A stretch of DNA of 64,000 bases from Mesobacillus sp. S13 (GCF_020422885.1 NZ_CP084622.1:420001-484000), one strand, 5' to 3'; positions 1 through 7,690 are shown, counted from the stretch's first letter. Numbers and translations: made by a program. Notes: generated by a model not told the origin, from the sequence alone.

Positions 1-555
1 TTCCTGTCAGGCGGTGAGAGGATTCGCTTGAAGCTGGCGATGCTGATGTACCAGGATATCAATTTGCTGATCCTCGATGAACCAACGAATCATCTGGATA
101 TCGATACGATTGAGACACTGGAAGCAGCACTTGAAGATTTTAAGGGAACGATCTTCTTCATTTCCCACGATCGTTATTTTATCAATAAAATCGGTGAGCG
201 CGTGATTGGCGTTGAGAATGGCGGCTTGAAGAGTTATGAAGGGAATTATGATGATTATAAAAGGGAGAAAGCTAAGCTTGAAGTGGTGTCGAGTGTGAAG
301 GAGAAAAGGATGGAGCGAGTCGAGCAACCTGACCAGGGTGCAAAAAAGGAAAGGGGTCAGCGAGTAGTGAAACCAGACCCTGGTGCGAAGCTTTTGAAAA
401 GGATTGAAAGCCTGGAAAAAGAAATTATGGAACTTGATCTGGTGATGGGCGTCAAACAGGATTATGAGGAGCTGGATCAGCTGTATAGCAGGAAGCAGCA
501 TTTGAATACAGAGCTTGAGCTGGCAATGGAAATGTGGCTGAGTGCCGGTGAGTAA
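1..555 (+). CDS. ABC-F family ATPase, C-terminal part (5' end outside window)
   Basis: The reading frame is open from base 1, so the gene begins upstream. The visible 184 residues start inside the second nucleotide-binding domain: the LSGGE signature lies at residues 2-6, a Walker B (LLILDEPTNHLD) follows at about 22-33, and the switch His is in FFISHDRYF. This duplicated-ATPase, no-membrane-domain layout is typical of ABC-F proteins, which act at the ribosomal E site in translation or antibiotic protection. A charged, Lys/Glu-rich C-terminal extension with coiled-coil character follows. Which ABC-F subfamily it is cannot be decided without the N-terminal half. Confidence 0.9.
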   Translation, partial: FLSGGERIRLKLAMLMYQDINLLILDEPTNHLDIDTIETLEAALEDFKGTIFFISHDRYFINKIGERVIGVENGGLKSYEGNYDDYKREKAKLEVVSSVKEKRMERVEQPDQGAKKERGQRVVKPDPGAKLLKRIESLEKEIMELDLVMGVKQDYEELDQLYSRKQHLNTELELAMEMWLSAGE

Positions 556-561
556 GGATGA

Positions 562-593
562 GGAAGCATGAATTTTTTCATGCTTCTTTTTTT
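562..593 (+). terminator. Rho-independent terminator of the ABC-F gene
   Basis: A perfect 10-bp stem (GAAGCATGAA / TTCATGCTTC) with a 4-nt loop is followed by seven T residues, seven bases after the ABC-F stop codon. Confidence 0.9.
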
Positions 594-699
594 AGTGTGA
601 ATTAAACACTATAAATAAGTTGGAAATATAGTAATTTTTACCCTTAAAAAGGAATATTTATGGTATAAATAATAGGTAAAAAGGTTTAGGGGGATTTAC

Positions 700-1155
700 G
701 TGACATTATATGGATTATTTGTGCTTATTCATGTGATCGCGGCCGTTGTTGGTTTAGGAGCGAGCTTTGGAATGCCGGTTGTCGCCAAGTTCGGTGCTAA
801 ATCAGTAACCAATGCAAAAGTATGTTTTGAGATTAATAAGAAGATAGAAGTATTCGCCAAGGTGGGGTCGATCACCCTGTTGGCAAGCGGGATTTTAATG
901 GCGATCATCAACCCAACATTGTGGTCACAAGGATGGTTCATCGGCTCATTGATTATATACGTGCTGATTCAGCCTATCGTTGCAGGAATGCTTCCAAAGA
1001 CAATCGAAAAACAGGTCAATATCGTCATGAACAGCAACGACGGCGAATTATCGCCAGAATATCACCAGCTGGATAGAAAAGCCGCAAAGCTTAACGGCAT
1101 CGCTCATGTCGCAGCCGTTGTACTTATCGTACTTATGTCAACAAAACCATTCTAG
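700..1155 (+). CDS. DUF2269-type integral membrane protein
   Basis: A 151-residue, strongly hydrophobic protein with about four membrane segments (near residues 4-27, 52-72, 78-100 and 130-148). Segment pattern and the N-terminal LIHVIAAVVGLGASFG stretch resemble the DUF2269 family of predicted membrane proteins of unknown function. The GTG start is preceded by AGGTTTAGGGGGA at a normal distance. A 45-residue gene follows 12 bases after the stop and probably shares its transcript. Function is unknown. Confidence 0.75.
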   Translation: MTLYGLFVLIHVIAAVVGLGASFGMPVVAKFGAKSVTNAKVCFEINKKIEVFAKVGSITLLASGILMAIINPTLWSQGWFIGSLIIYVLIQPIVAGMLPKTIEKQVNIVMNSNDGELSPEYHQLDRKAAKLNGIAHVAAVVLIVLMSTKPF

Positions 1156-1167
1156 GGGGAAATGAAA

Positions 1168-1305
1168 ATGCAAGCAAAGCCAATGTTTTATGATGGACAC
1201 GGAGAAAACAAACAGGTTGCTGAAGCGACCCAGCCAACAAGAATCGTCATTACAGAAGAGATGAGGAAATCCATCGGCGGAAATCCTTATGTGTTTGTAA
1301 AATAG
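1168..1305 (+). CDS. Small hypothetical protein (45 aa) downstream of DUF2269 gene
   Basis: An open frame of 45 codons starts at an ATG seven bases after AGGGGGA; an ATG six bases earlier is too close to that site. The product is soluble and mildly basic with a central TRIVITEEMRKSIGG segment and no signal peptide or obvious motif. It ends 14 bases before a strong terminator, so it closes a two-gene operon with the DUF2269 gene. I do not recognise the family; the good ribosome binding site and terminator placement are the support. Confidence 0.65.
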   Translation: MQAKPMFYDGHGENKQVAEATQPTRIVITEEMRKSIGGNPYVFVK

Positions 1306-1319
1306 GTTGATCAAGGGAG

Positions 1320-1351
1320 AGCGCTAGCCATATTGGCTGGCGCTTTTTTTG
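1320..1351 (+). terminator. Rho-independent terminator
   Basis: Stem AGCGCTAGCCA / TGGCTGGCGCT with loop TAT (one G-T wobble) is followed by a run of T residues. It ends the DUF2269 operon and marks the left edge of the repeat array. Confidence 0.9.
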
Positions 1352-1398
1352 TTGTTTAGGACTGCGGGCGGGGGAGTTATTAGGAGAAGGCTGAGTTC

Positions 1399-2307
1399 GG
1401 ACAAGTTTGGCGGCAGGAGAATGAAAGCTGTCAGAAGAAGGAGGGACTTAAGCCAGGTTTGGCGCTAAACGAGGGAAAGCTGTCAGAAGAAGGAGGAACT
1501 TAAGACAGGTTTGGGTTCAACAAGCCAAAAGCTGTCAAGAAACCGAAGTTATTAAGACAGGTTTGAGGTCAACAAGCCCAAAGCTGTCAAGAAACTGAAG
1601 GAATTAAGACAGGTTTAGTTCCAACAAGCCAAAAGCTGTCAAGAAACCGAAGTTATTAAGACAGGTTTGAGGTCAACAAGCCCAAAGCTGTCAAGAAAGC
1701 GAAGGAATTAAGACAGGTTTGAGCTCAACAAGCGAAAAGCTGTCAAGAAACCGGAGGAATTAAGACAGGTTTGGATCCAACAAGCGAAAAGCTGTCAAGA
1801 AACCGAAGTTATTAAGACAGGATTGGGTTCAACAAGCAAAAAGCTGTCAAGAAACCGAAGTTATTAAGACAGGTTTGGGTCCAACAAGCGAAAAGCTGTC
1901 AAGAAACCGAGGTTATTAAGACAGGATTGGGTCCAACAAGCGAAAAGCTGTCAAGAAACCGGAGGAATTAAGACAGGTTTGGATCCAACAAGCGAAAAGC
2001 TGTCAAGAAACCGAAGTTATTAAGACAGGTTTGAGTTCAACAAGCGAAAAGCTGTCAAGAAACCGGAGGAATTAAGACAGGTTTGGATCCAACAAGCGAA
2101 AAGCTGTCAAGAAACCGAAGTTATTAAGACAGGATTGGGTTCAACAAGCAAAAAGCTGTCAAGAAACCGAAGTTATTAAGACAGGTTTGGGTCCAACAAG
2201 CACAAAGCTGTCAAGAAAATGAAGGAATTAAGACAGGTCTGAGGTCAGCAAGCCCAAAGCTGTCAAGAAAACAAATTTATTAAGACAAGTTAGGGTGCAA
2301 TAAGCGA
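1399..2307. repeat. 52-bp tandem repeat array, GACAG/CTGTC family (array A, about 17 units)
   Basis: About 900 bp without a gene, made of roughly 17 imperfect copies of a 52-bp unit. Each unit contains GACAGGTTTG, then about 18 variable bases, then AAAGCTGTCAAGAAA, then a spacer such as CCGAAGTTATTAA. GACAG and CTGTC are inverted copies of each other placed 28 and 24 bp apart, so the array alternates the two orientations. Variation between units is concentrated in the two spacers, where whole-unit variants recur (for example GAAGTTATTAA versus GGAGGAATTAA), as expected from unit duplication. The same family occurs at 21153-21476 (opposite strand) and 48947-49716. Confidence 0.95.
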
Positions 2308-2406
2308 AATGATGTATGAATGGGTGGCTCAAATCACAATCATTTCCTTCGCATGTGTTTTTTCACTCGAAAATAGGAAAATATATGATAAAGGCAGGTG
2401 ATCTAG

Positions 2407-2898
2407 ATGAGTGTGTTTTCGGTAAATGGAAAGGTCGATAAGGGTAGGCTACTGAAGGAGCTGCTGATTCCGGTTGTTGGCGGTATGGTGACGGGTTTGA
2501 TTGCGACCCGGAAGGCGAAGGAGAAGTACCGCAAGCTTGAGAGGCCGGATTATGCGCCGCCTTCGTGGGTGTTTCCGGTGATGTGGACAGGCCTGTACGC
2601 GACGATGGGGCTGGCGAATTACCGGGTGTCGATGAAGAAGAAACCGACTGCCACCGCGGAGGCTCTTTATGATATCCAGCTTGGATTGAACTTTCTTTGG
2701 TCGTTCTTATTTTTCAAATGGAACCTTCGCGGAGCGGCGTTTGCGGAGATTGGCTTGTTACTAGGCATGATTACGTTGACAACTTATCAATACTATCAAA
2801 AAGATAAAGTTGCCGGCCGATTGATGCTGCCGTATATAGCATGGGTTGCTTATGCGCTTCAGCTCAATTACAGCATGTGGAAACTGAATAAGGAATAA
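2407..2898 (+). CDS. TspO/MBR family (tryptophan-rich sensory) membrane protein
   Basis: A 163-residue protein with five predicted membrane helices. The PDYAPPSWVFPVMWTGLYATMGLANYRV block (residues about 47-74) and the LGLNFLWSFLFF helix are the conserved TspO/peripheral benzodiazepine receptor-type features. Family members bind porphyrins and have been linked to tetrapyrrole and stress responses. The first 20 residues are a longer, charged N-terminus than usual. ATG start is preceded by GGCAGGTGAT. It stands alone between the 52-bp repeat array and a small gene; no tetrapyrrole gene is adjacent. Confidence 0.88.
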   Translation: MSVFSVNGKVDKGRLLKELLIPVVGGMVTGLIATRKAKEKYRKLERPDYAPPSWVFPVMWTGLYATMGLANYRVSMKKKPTATAEALYDIQLGLNFLWSFLFFKWNLRGAAFAEIGLLLGMITLTTYQYYQKDKVAGRLMLPYIAWVAYALQLNYSMWKLNKE

Positions 2899-3043
2899 TT
2901 TTTTACTGAATTATGCAACTATTTTAATCTATCCTCCGTCTAAACTAATAGACTACCAATAATTCTAAAAATTGGGTGAATAAAAGTTTGCTAGAGTGGG
3001 AATAATAGAACCAACAGCATATTAATAACGGAGGTAGATTAAG

Positions 3044-3151
3044 ATGAAACAAATCAAGGAATTCATGAATGAAGAAGGTTTTGAATTAAAAGGTTATATT
3101 TCACAGTTGTTTGAACAAGCTTCTGATAAAAATGATAAGAAAAAACGCTGA
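3044..3151 (+). CDS. Small hypothetical protein (35 aa)
   Basis: A 35-codon frame begins at an ATG seven bases after GGAGG and ends in a Lys-rich tail. Its stop codon lies inside a strong bidirectional terminator stem, so transcript and frame end together, which supports expression. The sequence (MNEEGFELKGYISQLFEQASDK core) is amphipathic. I do not recognise a family. Confidence 0.6.
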   Translation: MKQIKEFMNEEGFELKGYISQLFEQASDKNDKKKR

Positions 3152-3179
3152 TCGCGGGTTAAGCTGATCAGCGTTTTTT
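3140..3179. terminator. Bidirectional terminator shared by the 35-aa gene and the selenoprotein gene
   Basis: Stem CGCTGATC / GATCAGCG flanked by A6 on the left and T6 on the right, so it works on both strands. Both convergent genes have their stop codons inside it. Confidence 0.88.
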
Positions 3180-3716
3180 CATTTGCTCCAAGACTTCGTC
3201 GATTTGGGCATGGTCCTCTGGTGACTCATCGATATGCTTCCACAAGAGTTTGCCTTGTGCTGAATAGAGCCAGGTTCCTCCCTGGATATACACATCCTGT
3301 GTTTTCATCGATTTCATGACGAATTCTTTCTGCTTTTCTTCTTTAGGTATAAAATCCTTGACCTGCCCCGTAATGAACCCGAAGCCTGCTTTCGCGAGAA
3401 GTTTCCATTTCGGCATCGTTTTGTGTCCCATGCCCCGATACGCTTTCCGCGAAGGGTCACCTAAAATCGGAAAAGGGAATGGCCCGAACTGGTCCACAAA
3501 TTGCTTGATAAATGTTCCTTTTGAAGGAGCAACCGCAATGACCTGGTAGCCTGCTGCTTCTACTTCATTTATTCGCTCGCGCAACTGCGCAAGGTATTGT
3601 CGGCAGATTGGTCAGCCGAGGTGGCGGACAAATACTACCATTGTTTTCCGGCCTTGAATGGCTTCTTCTAATGTGATGGTTTGCTCAGTATTGGTAGTTT
3701 CCAGTACATAATCCAT
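3168..3716 (-). CDS. SelU/PRXL2-like peroxiredoxin-family protein with in-frame TGA (probable selenocysteine)
   Basis: The frame reads from ATG at 3716 (AAAGGATGTG ahead of it) through an in-frame TGA at 3614-3612, codon 35, to TGA at 3170-3168, giving 182 residues. Around the TGA the protein reads VVFVRHLG-U-PICRQYLAQL. Thioredoxin-fold AhpC/TSA_2 (PRXL2/SelU-like) proteins have G-C-x-x-C-R here, so TGA replaces the first redox Cys of a CxxC pair, the usual place of selenocysteine. Downstream sequence stays fully family-like (thioredoxin-fold core, FGPFPFPILGDPSRKAYRGMG, C-terminal helix), with no other lesion. A hairpin fitting bacterial SECIS rules starts 18 bases after the TGA. The alternative is a nonsense mutation or sequencing error; no sel genes are in the window. 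Confidence 0.72.
3576..3593 (-). promoter_or_regulatory. Candidate bacterial SECIS element
   Basis: On the minus-strand mRNA, CTTGCGC pairs with GCGCGAG (7 bp, one G-U) around a 4-nt loop AGTT that has G in its second position. The loop lies 25 nt after the TGA, within the 16-37 nt window reported for bSECIS elements. It lies inside the coding sequence, as bacterial SECIS elements do. The match is by eye; no folding was run. Confidence 0.6.
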
Positions 3717-3820
3717 CAAATCACATCCTTTAGTAAAAGCATATAGAAGTTCCTCCGTAATGAAAAGTTTGGATGCTGTCGAAAAATATTTTTGCAATTT
3801 TATGAAAATAAATCATAAAA

Positions 3821-3840
3821 TAAACTAACCAGTCGGTTTA
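3821..3840. promoter_or_regulatory. TetR-type operator-like inverted repeat
   Basis: TAAACTAACCAGTCGGTTTA is an imperfect palindrome with outer TAAAC/GTTTA arms and inner ACC/GGT, resembling operators of TetR/AcrR-family repressors. It lies between the divergent selenoprotein gene and the GNAT gene and could serve either. No TetR gene is in the window. Confidence 0.5.
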
Positions 3841-3867
3841 TTTTAAAAATCTAAGGAGGGATTTTTC

Positions 3868-4752
3868 ATGAAAGTCGAAATCAAGAGGTTAAGTGATTGT
3901 CCGTTAAAAGATGGAGTAGAGGCTTATAATCGAGGGTTTGAAGGTTATTTTTACGACCAGGCAAAAACGATTGAGACATTTGCGAGCCGCTTCGGACTGG
4001 AAGGGATTTCGCCGGAGCACTCTGTTGTTGCTTACTATGAAGGCAAGCCTGCCGGAATAGTGCTAAGCGGTATCAAGAGAATGAATGGTGAGGTGATTGC
4101 CTGGAATGGCGGGACCGGGGTAGCGAAGGAGCTGAGGGGAAAGGGGATAGGGAAGCAACTGATGAATACGGCACTGGATATTTACAGGGAGAACCAGGTG
4201 AAGTACGCAACTCTCGAGGCGATTTCCAGAAATGAAGGTGCCATTCAAATATATCAATCTCTTGGTTTTAAGCTCGTTAAGAAGATGAAATTCCTTCAGT
4301 ATAATGAGCAATTTCCAGAAGGCATATTTAACAACACCGCGACTTATCATGCCGAGCACGTAGCACCGATTGAATTAAGCCGGGTTAATTTTTACCGGCA
4401 TGAAACCTCTTGGCAAAATCATAGAGACAATGTTCACGGTGGGAATGCAGTTATCCTGTGGGATGAGCAAAACGAGATTGCGGGTTACTCTCTTTTTAAA
4501 AAGTTTTATAAAGAGGGAACAGTTTCAAATATTGGTCTGCTGCAGCTGGAAGTCGCGAAAGGCCGGGACGATCGGCAAGATATCATGAAGGCGCTTCTGA
4601 AATATTCTTTCTCTCCGCTGGACAGGACTCTTCAAAGAACGACGGTCAATACGCCCGAAGAGAATACTGAGCTATTGGAATTATTAGCTGAATGTGGATT
4701 TGAACAATGGGAAGAGCAAGTTTGGATGGTCAAAGAGCTTTACAATTCTTAA
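3868..4752 (+). CDS. GNAT family N-acetyltransferase with C-terminal second domain
   Basis: A 294-residue protein. The first half is a GNAT fold: motif A GVAKELRGKGIGKQLMNTALDIY (residues about 83-107, R/Q-x-x-G-x-G/A acetyl-CoA loop) and motif B NEGAIQIYQSLGFKLVKKMKF. The second half (about 170-294) looks like a degenerate second GNAT domain (AIL-WDEQNEIAGYSLFKK, then NTPEENTELLELLAECGFEQWEEQVWMV). Substrate cannot be told. Start is ATG at 3868 with TAAGGAGGG ahead. A TetR-type palindrome sits in its promoter region. Confidence 0.88.
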   Translation: MKVEIKRLSDCPLKDGVEAYNRGFEGYFYDQAKTIETFASRFGLEGISPEHSVVAYYEGKPAGIVLSGIKRMNGEVIAWNGGTGVAKELRGKGIGKQLMNTALDIYRENQVKYATLEAISRNEGAIQIYQSLGFKLVKKMKFLQYNEQFPEGIFNNTATYHAEHVAPIELSRVNFYRHETSWQNHRDNVHGGNAVILWDEQNEIAGYSLFKKFYKEGTVSNIGLLQLEVAKGRDDRQDIMKALLKYSFSPLDRTLQRTTVNTPEENTELLELLAECGFEQWEEQVWMVKELYNS

Positions 4753-4758
4753 CAATCC

Positions 4759-4797
4759 TTTTCGATTTATTTACAACTCCTTAAAATCACATTAATA
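4759..4797 (+). promoter_or_regulatory. Pho box (PhoP direct repeats) of pstS
   Basis: Four TT-starting hexamers (TTTTCG, TTTACA, TTAAAA, TTAATA) start exactly 11 bp apart at 4759, 4770, 4781 and 4792, plus TTAACA at 4749. TT(A/T/C)ACA-like direct repeats with 5-bp gaps are the PhoP-binding pattern of Bacillus phosphate-starvation promoters, and the next gene is pstS. Confidence 0.75.
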
Positions 4798-4854
4798 ACT
4801 CTCTAGTAATCTTGTTCTTGTAGCAAGGGACATAATATTAGGGGGAATTAAGGA

Positions 4855-5826
4855 ATGAAGAGTTTTAAAAAGTTAGCGATGTTTACTATGCTTGCTGGTG
4901 TAATGGCTTTCGGAACAGCTTGTTCGGATGGAGAAAGCAACGCAGAAGCGACAAATGGTTCTAATGAAACTGAAACTCAACTTGAAGGCAGCGTCGTAAT
5001 TGATGGTTCAGGTACGGTTTACCCTTTCATGGCAAAAATGGCTGAGAACTATATGAGCAAACAAGAAGATGTCTCTGTAGAAGTAAGCCGCTCTGGAACT
5101 TCTGCCGGATTCAAGAAATTCCTAGTTGAAGATGGAACAGACTACAATGATGCATCACGCCAGATTAAAGATGAAGAAAAAGCACAAGCTGAAGAGCTAG
5201 GTATCGATGTAAAAGAAATGAAAGTAGCTTTAGATGGTATTACCATCGTTATTAATAAAGAGAATGATTGGGCTAAGGAACTGACAAAAGAAGAAATCGT
5301 TGATATCTTCCTGGCTGAAGGCGGAAAGAAAAAGTGGTCTGATGTCCGCGCTGACTTCCCAGCTGAAGAGATTAAGACTTACGGCCCTAACGAAAACCAC
5401 GGGACATATGAGTTCATGTTCGAAAAAATCCTCGAGGAAAAAGATCTTGTAGAAGGTATCAATCTTCAGCAGGACTATGCAACCCTTGTTGATCTAGTAT
5501 CAAAAGACAAGAACGGTATCGGTTTCTTCGGATATGGATATTATGCAAGCAACAAAGACAAATTGTCTGCTGTAAAAGTGGATTTCGGTAACGGTCCTAT
5601 TGAACCTTCTCTTGAATCGATCAAGGAAGATGGAAAATACGCTCCATTCACACGTCCGGTTTTCACATACTTGAATGTAAATAATGCAAAAGAGAAAGCA
5701 CAAGTGCTTGACTATGCAATCTACACGATGGAAAATGCACAGGATGTTGCAGCTGAAACAGGATTCGCTCCACTGTCTGACGAAGACATCCAGGCGACAT
5801 TAGCAGAACTGGAAGACTTGAAATAA
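4855..5826 (+). CDS. pstS: Phosphate ABC transporter substrate-binding lipoprotein PstS
   Basis: A 323-residue lipoprotein: signal peptide with lipobox GTAC at about residues 20-23, then the phosphate-binding PstS fold. The VVIDGSGTVYPFMAKMAENYM motif, SRSGTSAGFKKF (phosphate-contacting SGT loop) and DASRQIKDEE are diagnostic. It should deliver phosphate to PstCAB in the membrane. Unusually, no pstC, pstA or pstB follows; the next gene is on the other strand. A Pho box lies upstream, so induction on phosphate starvation is likely. The 3' end is followed by short partial copies of itself (separate entry). Confidence 0.95.
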   Translation: MKSFKKLAMFTMLAGVMAFGTACSDGESNAEATNGSNETETQLEGSVVIDGSGTVYPFMAKMAENYMSKQEDVSVEVSRSGTSAGFKKFLVEDGTDYNDASRQIKDEEKAQAEELGIDVKEMKVALDGITIVINKENDWAKELTKEEIVDIFLAEGGKKKWSDVRADFPAEEIKTYGPNENHGTYEFMFEKILEEKDLVEGINLQQDYATLVDLVSKDKNGIGFFGYGYYASNKDKLSAVKVDFGNGPIEPSLESIKEDGKYAPFTRPVFTYLNVNNAKEKAQVLDYAIYTMENAQDVAAETGFAPLSDEDIQATLAELEDLK

Positions 5827-5880
5827 ACAAAGTTGACTTGAAATAAGCAAAGCTGAACTAGAAGAACTCGAAATGACAAC
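5803..5880 (+). repeat. Short tandem copies of the pstS 3' end
   Basis: GACTTGAAATAAACAAAG at 5815, including the stop codon, recurs as GACTTGAAATAAGCAAAG at 5835 (20 bp apart). A longer block beginning GCAGAACTGGAAGA at 5803 recurs as GCTGAACTAGAAGA at 5852. The region looks like two rounds of slippage at the gene end. Confidence 0.75.
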
Positions 5881-5897
5881 TTAAATAAGCAAAAAGA

Positions 5898-5937
5898 AAG
5901 CAGGGGAACTTCATCATTGTTCTCCTGCTTGTTTTAT
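5898..5937. terminator. Terminator between convergent pstS and CBO0543-type gene
   Basis: Stem AAGCAGGGGAAC / GTTCTCCTGCTT (12 bp, one wobble) with a 9-nt loop is followed by GTTTTATTT. It overlaps the 3' end of the minus-strand gene ending at 5914. Confidence 0.8.
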
Positions 5938-6432
5938 TTGATTAGTCATTTCAATTTCAGAGTTGATTGCTAATTTCCTAACCCCGGCCATTAAAAGTTT
6001 TACCAAGAGAAAAGTGGCTGAGATCGAGAATAAGCTGTGAAGGGATGTCCAATTCTTTTTGTATTGAATTAAATTTGTATTTTTCTCAAGCCAATTTTCC
6101 GCGAGTGTTGATGGAACGGAAAACAATATTAATTTTAAAAAAGTCGATAATGGACCAGATTTTTCGGTAGCCTGATTAAAATAGATGCAGGTTACGGGGA
6201 AAATGAGATAACTGAAAAGCACGCTGATATCAAAAGTTTTAAAAAGGGAGACTGGGTATTTCAAATACCCTTTCTTGACTAGTAAGTTATCTATGAAGGA
6301 GGCAATATAACTTTTTAAAAAGAAAATAATCAGCCAATCCTTAACAGGAGGCTTTCTTATCAGTTGAAAGAAAAACAAGATACCTAGAACGAAAAGGATT
6401 CTTAGTGTATTTTTTTCGGCGTTTCTTCTCAT
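5914..6432 (-). CDS. CBO0543-type membrane protein
   Basis: A 172-residue protein with about four or five hydrophobic segments. The LKSYIASFIDNLLVKKGYLKYPVSLFKTFDISVLFSYL block and the SVPSTLAENWLEKNTNLIQYKKNW segment match the pattern I associate with CBO0543-type membrane proteins common in Bacillus and Clostridium. Function is unknown. A possible relative is transcribed divergently at 6590. Start ATG at 6432 has CAGTCGGGAGG-like sequence ahead. Confidence 0.7.
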   Translation of the reverse strand: MRRNAEKNTLRILFVLGILFFFQLIRKPPVKDWLIIFFLKSYIASFIDNLLVKKGYLKYPVSLFKTFDISVLFSYLIFPVTCIYFNQATEKSGPLSTFLKLILFSVPSTLAENWLEKNTNLIQYKKNWTSLHSLFSISATFLLVKLLMAGVRKLAINSEIEMTNQIKQAGEQ

Positions 6433-6589
6433 AAGGCAGGACCTCCCGACTGATAATCTTTTGTATCATTCCTCCTGTAGATTAGATTATTCCCAGCAAA
6501 TAACTGGATGTAGATATAATCATCAGTGGAATGGGTATAATAGATGATAGTTTCCTTTATTTGTAAATAATGATTTGTGAGGCAAAACC

Positions 6590-7120
6590 ATGACGAATGC
6601 GATTTATGCGATTTTTTGGCTGGGCATCTTAATAATATTGGGGGATTGGAGGAACTGGAGAAGGTACTATCCGACTATCCTATTCTTTATGCTCGGTGAT
6701 TTTATTTACATGTACTTATTGTCTGATCATTATCCAATGTGGAAATATGTACCCTCATCTGCAGACAGGGAAATAGGAATCACCAATACGCATATTTCGT
6801 TTTCAATTATGTTATTAAAATATCCTGCGACAGTTCTTGCCTATTTAGCTCATTTTCCCAGGCAAGGCCTCTTCATGAAATGGTTTTATTATTTAGCATG
6901 GGTGATGGTTTATTATATCAATGAAACGATCGACTGGCATTTCCATTTAATCAAATACTACAATGGCTGGAATATTGGCTGGTCCGTTCTTTTTAATGCG
7001 GTCATGTTCTTTATATTGAAAGTTCATTTTCATAGACCGCTATTAGCCTGGATCTTCTCGGCTGTTTTTATTGTTTTTCTGTGGAATACTTTTGATGTAC
7101 CTTCTAAAGTTTTTCGTTAG
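6590..7120 (+). CDS. CBO0543-type membrane protein
   Basis: A 176-residue membrane protein with four or five helices. It shares the family order seen in its divergent neighbour: DWRNWRRYYPTILFFMLGDFIY near the N-terminus, LLKYPATVLAYLAHFP in the middle, and an aromatic VYYINETIDWHFHLIKYYNGWN segment rich in Glu, Asp and His in the second half. The ATG start at 6590 has only a weak ribosome binding site (GTGAGGC). Function unknown. Confidence 0.68.
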   Translation: MTNAIYAIFWLGILIILGDWRNWRRYYPTILFFMLGDFIYMYLLSDHYPMWKYVPSSADREIGITNTHISFSIMLLKYPATVLAYLAHFPRQGLFMKWFYYLAWVMVYYINETIDWHFHLIKYYNGWNIGWSVLFNAVMFFILKVHFHRPLLAWIFSAVFIVFLWNTFDVPSKVFR

Positions 7121-7200
7121 GAAAAATTGTAGAAAGACGAGTAATCTCTTCTTTGGCGGGAATAAGAGGAAGAAAAGGTTTTACCATAAGGAGGATAATT

Positions 7201-7482
7201 ATGTCTTTTGAATATACAGAAGAAGATGGTCGTTTTGTTGCAAAGGATGCAGATGGACTTGAGGTAGGGGAAGTGACTTATACTCGTGATGGCGATGATG
7301 TTCTCATCATTAACCATACAGGCGTCGATCCTGCAAACCGCGGCCAAGGAGTAGCAGAGGAATTGGTTCGCCAAGTTGTGGAAAAGGCCAAAAATGAAGG
7401 ATTGAAAGTCGAGCCGGTCTGTTCCTTTGCGCAAAAAGAATTCGAGAGGAAATCGGAGTACAAGGAAGTTCTAAAGAAATAG
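7201..7482 (+). CDS. Small GNAT-like acetyltransferase (YjdJ/Gtn type)
   Basis: A 93-residue protein of the compact GCN5-like class: short N-terminal beta strands, then HTGVDPANRGQGVAEELVRQVVEKAKNEGLKVEPVCSFAQKEF, with the acetyl-CoA loop RGQG and the VCSFA strand typical of the NATD1/YjdJ group. ATG at 7201 follows AAGGAGG at five bases; an upstream in-frame start at 7153 lacks such a site. Own terminator follows five bases after the stop, so it is monocistronic. Substrate unknown. Confidence 0.85.
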   Translation: MSFEYTEEDGRFVAKDADGLEVGEVTYTRDGDDVLIINHTGVDPANRGQGVAEELVRQVVEKAKNEGLKVEPVCSFAQKEFERKSEYKEVLKK

Positions 7483-7486
7483 CCTG

Positions 7487-7516
7487 AAAGCCTTTGGGTC
7501 AGCTCAAAGGCTTTTG
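7487..7516 (+). terminator. Rho-independent terminator
   Basis: Stem AAAGCCTTTG / CAAAGGCTTT with 8-nt loop and trailing T residues, directly after the small GNAT gene. Confidence 0.85.
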
Positions 7517-7597
7517 CCCTTGTACGTGTGCGGCGATTGTTAGGGAGCACTTGCGCTTTTGTCCAGGTTGACATTTAAACTATCCACATGATAAAAT

Positions 7598-7615
7598 TAT
7601 CTCGAATTCAAGATA
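7598..7615. promoter_or_regulatory. MhqR-type operator (site 1)
   Basis: TATCTCGAATTCAAGATA, one base away from the perfect palindrome TATCTCGAATTCGAGATA that MhqR binds in Bacillus subtilis quinone-stress promoters. It lies 90 bp upstream of the mhqO-like gene. Confidence 0.8.
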
Positions 7616-7672
7616 TTATGTTTTTTTCAAAGTTGTTAAGGATAAAGTAAGAATAGATATTTTTTGGATTAA

Positions 7673-7690
7673 TATCTCGGTTTCGAGATA
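7673..7690. promoter_or_regulatory. MhqR-type operator (site 2)
   Basis: TATCTCGGTTTCGAGATA, again one mismatch from the perfect palindrome, ending 14 bases before the TTG start of the mhqO-like gene. Two sites 75 bp apart suggest cooperative or looping repression. Confidence 0.82.

Noticed and set aside
1399..2307. CRISPR array
   Set aside because: Unit length and spacing look regular, but the spacers are near-identical between units, the motif is itself an inverted pair, and no cas genes are present.
3168..3716. Calling the split peroxiredoxin a simple pseudogene
   Set aside because: Only one disruption, exactly at the redox Cys, as TGA, with a SECIS-like hairpin at the right distance; selenocysteine is the better reading, though not proven.
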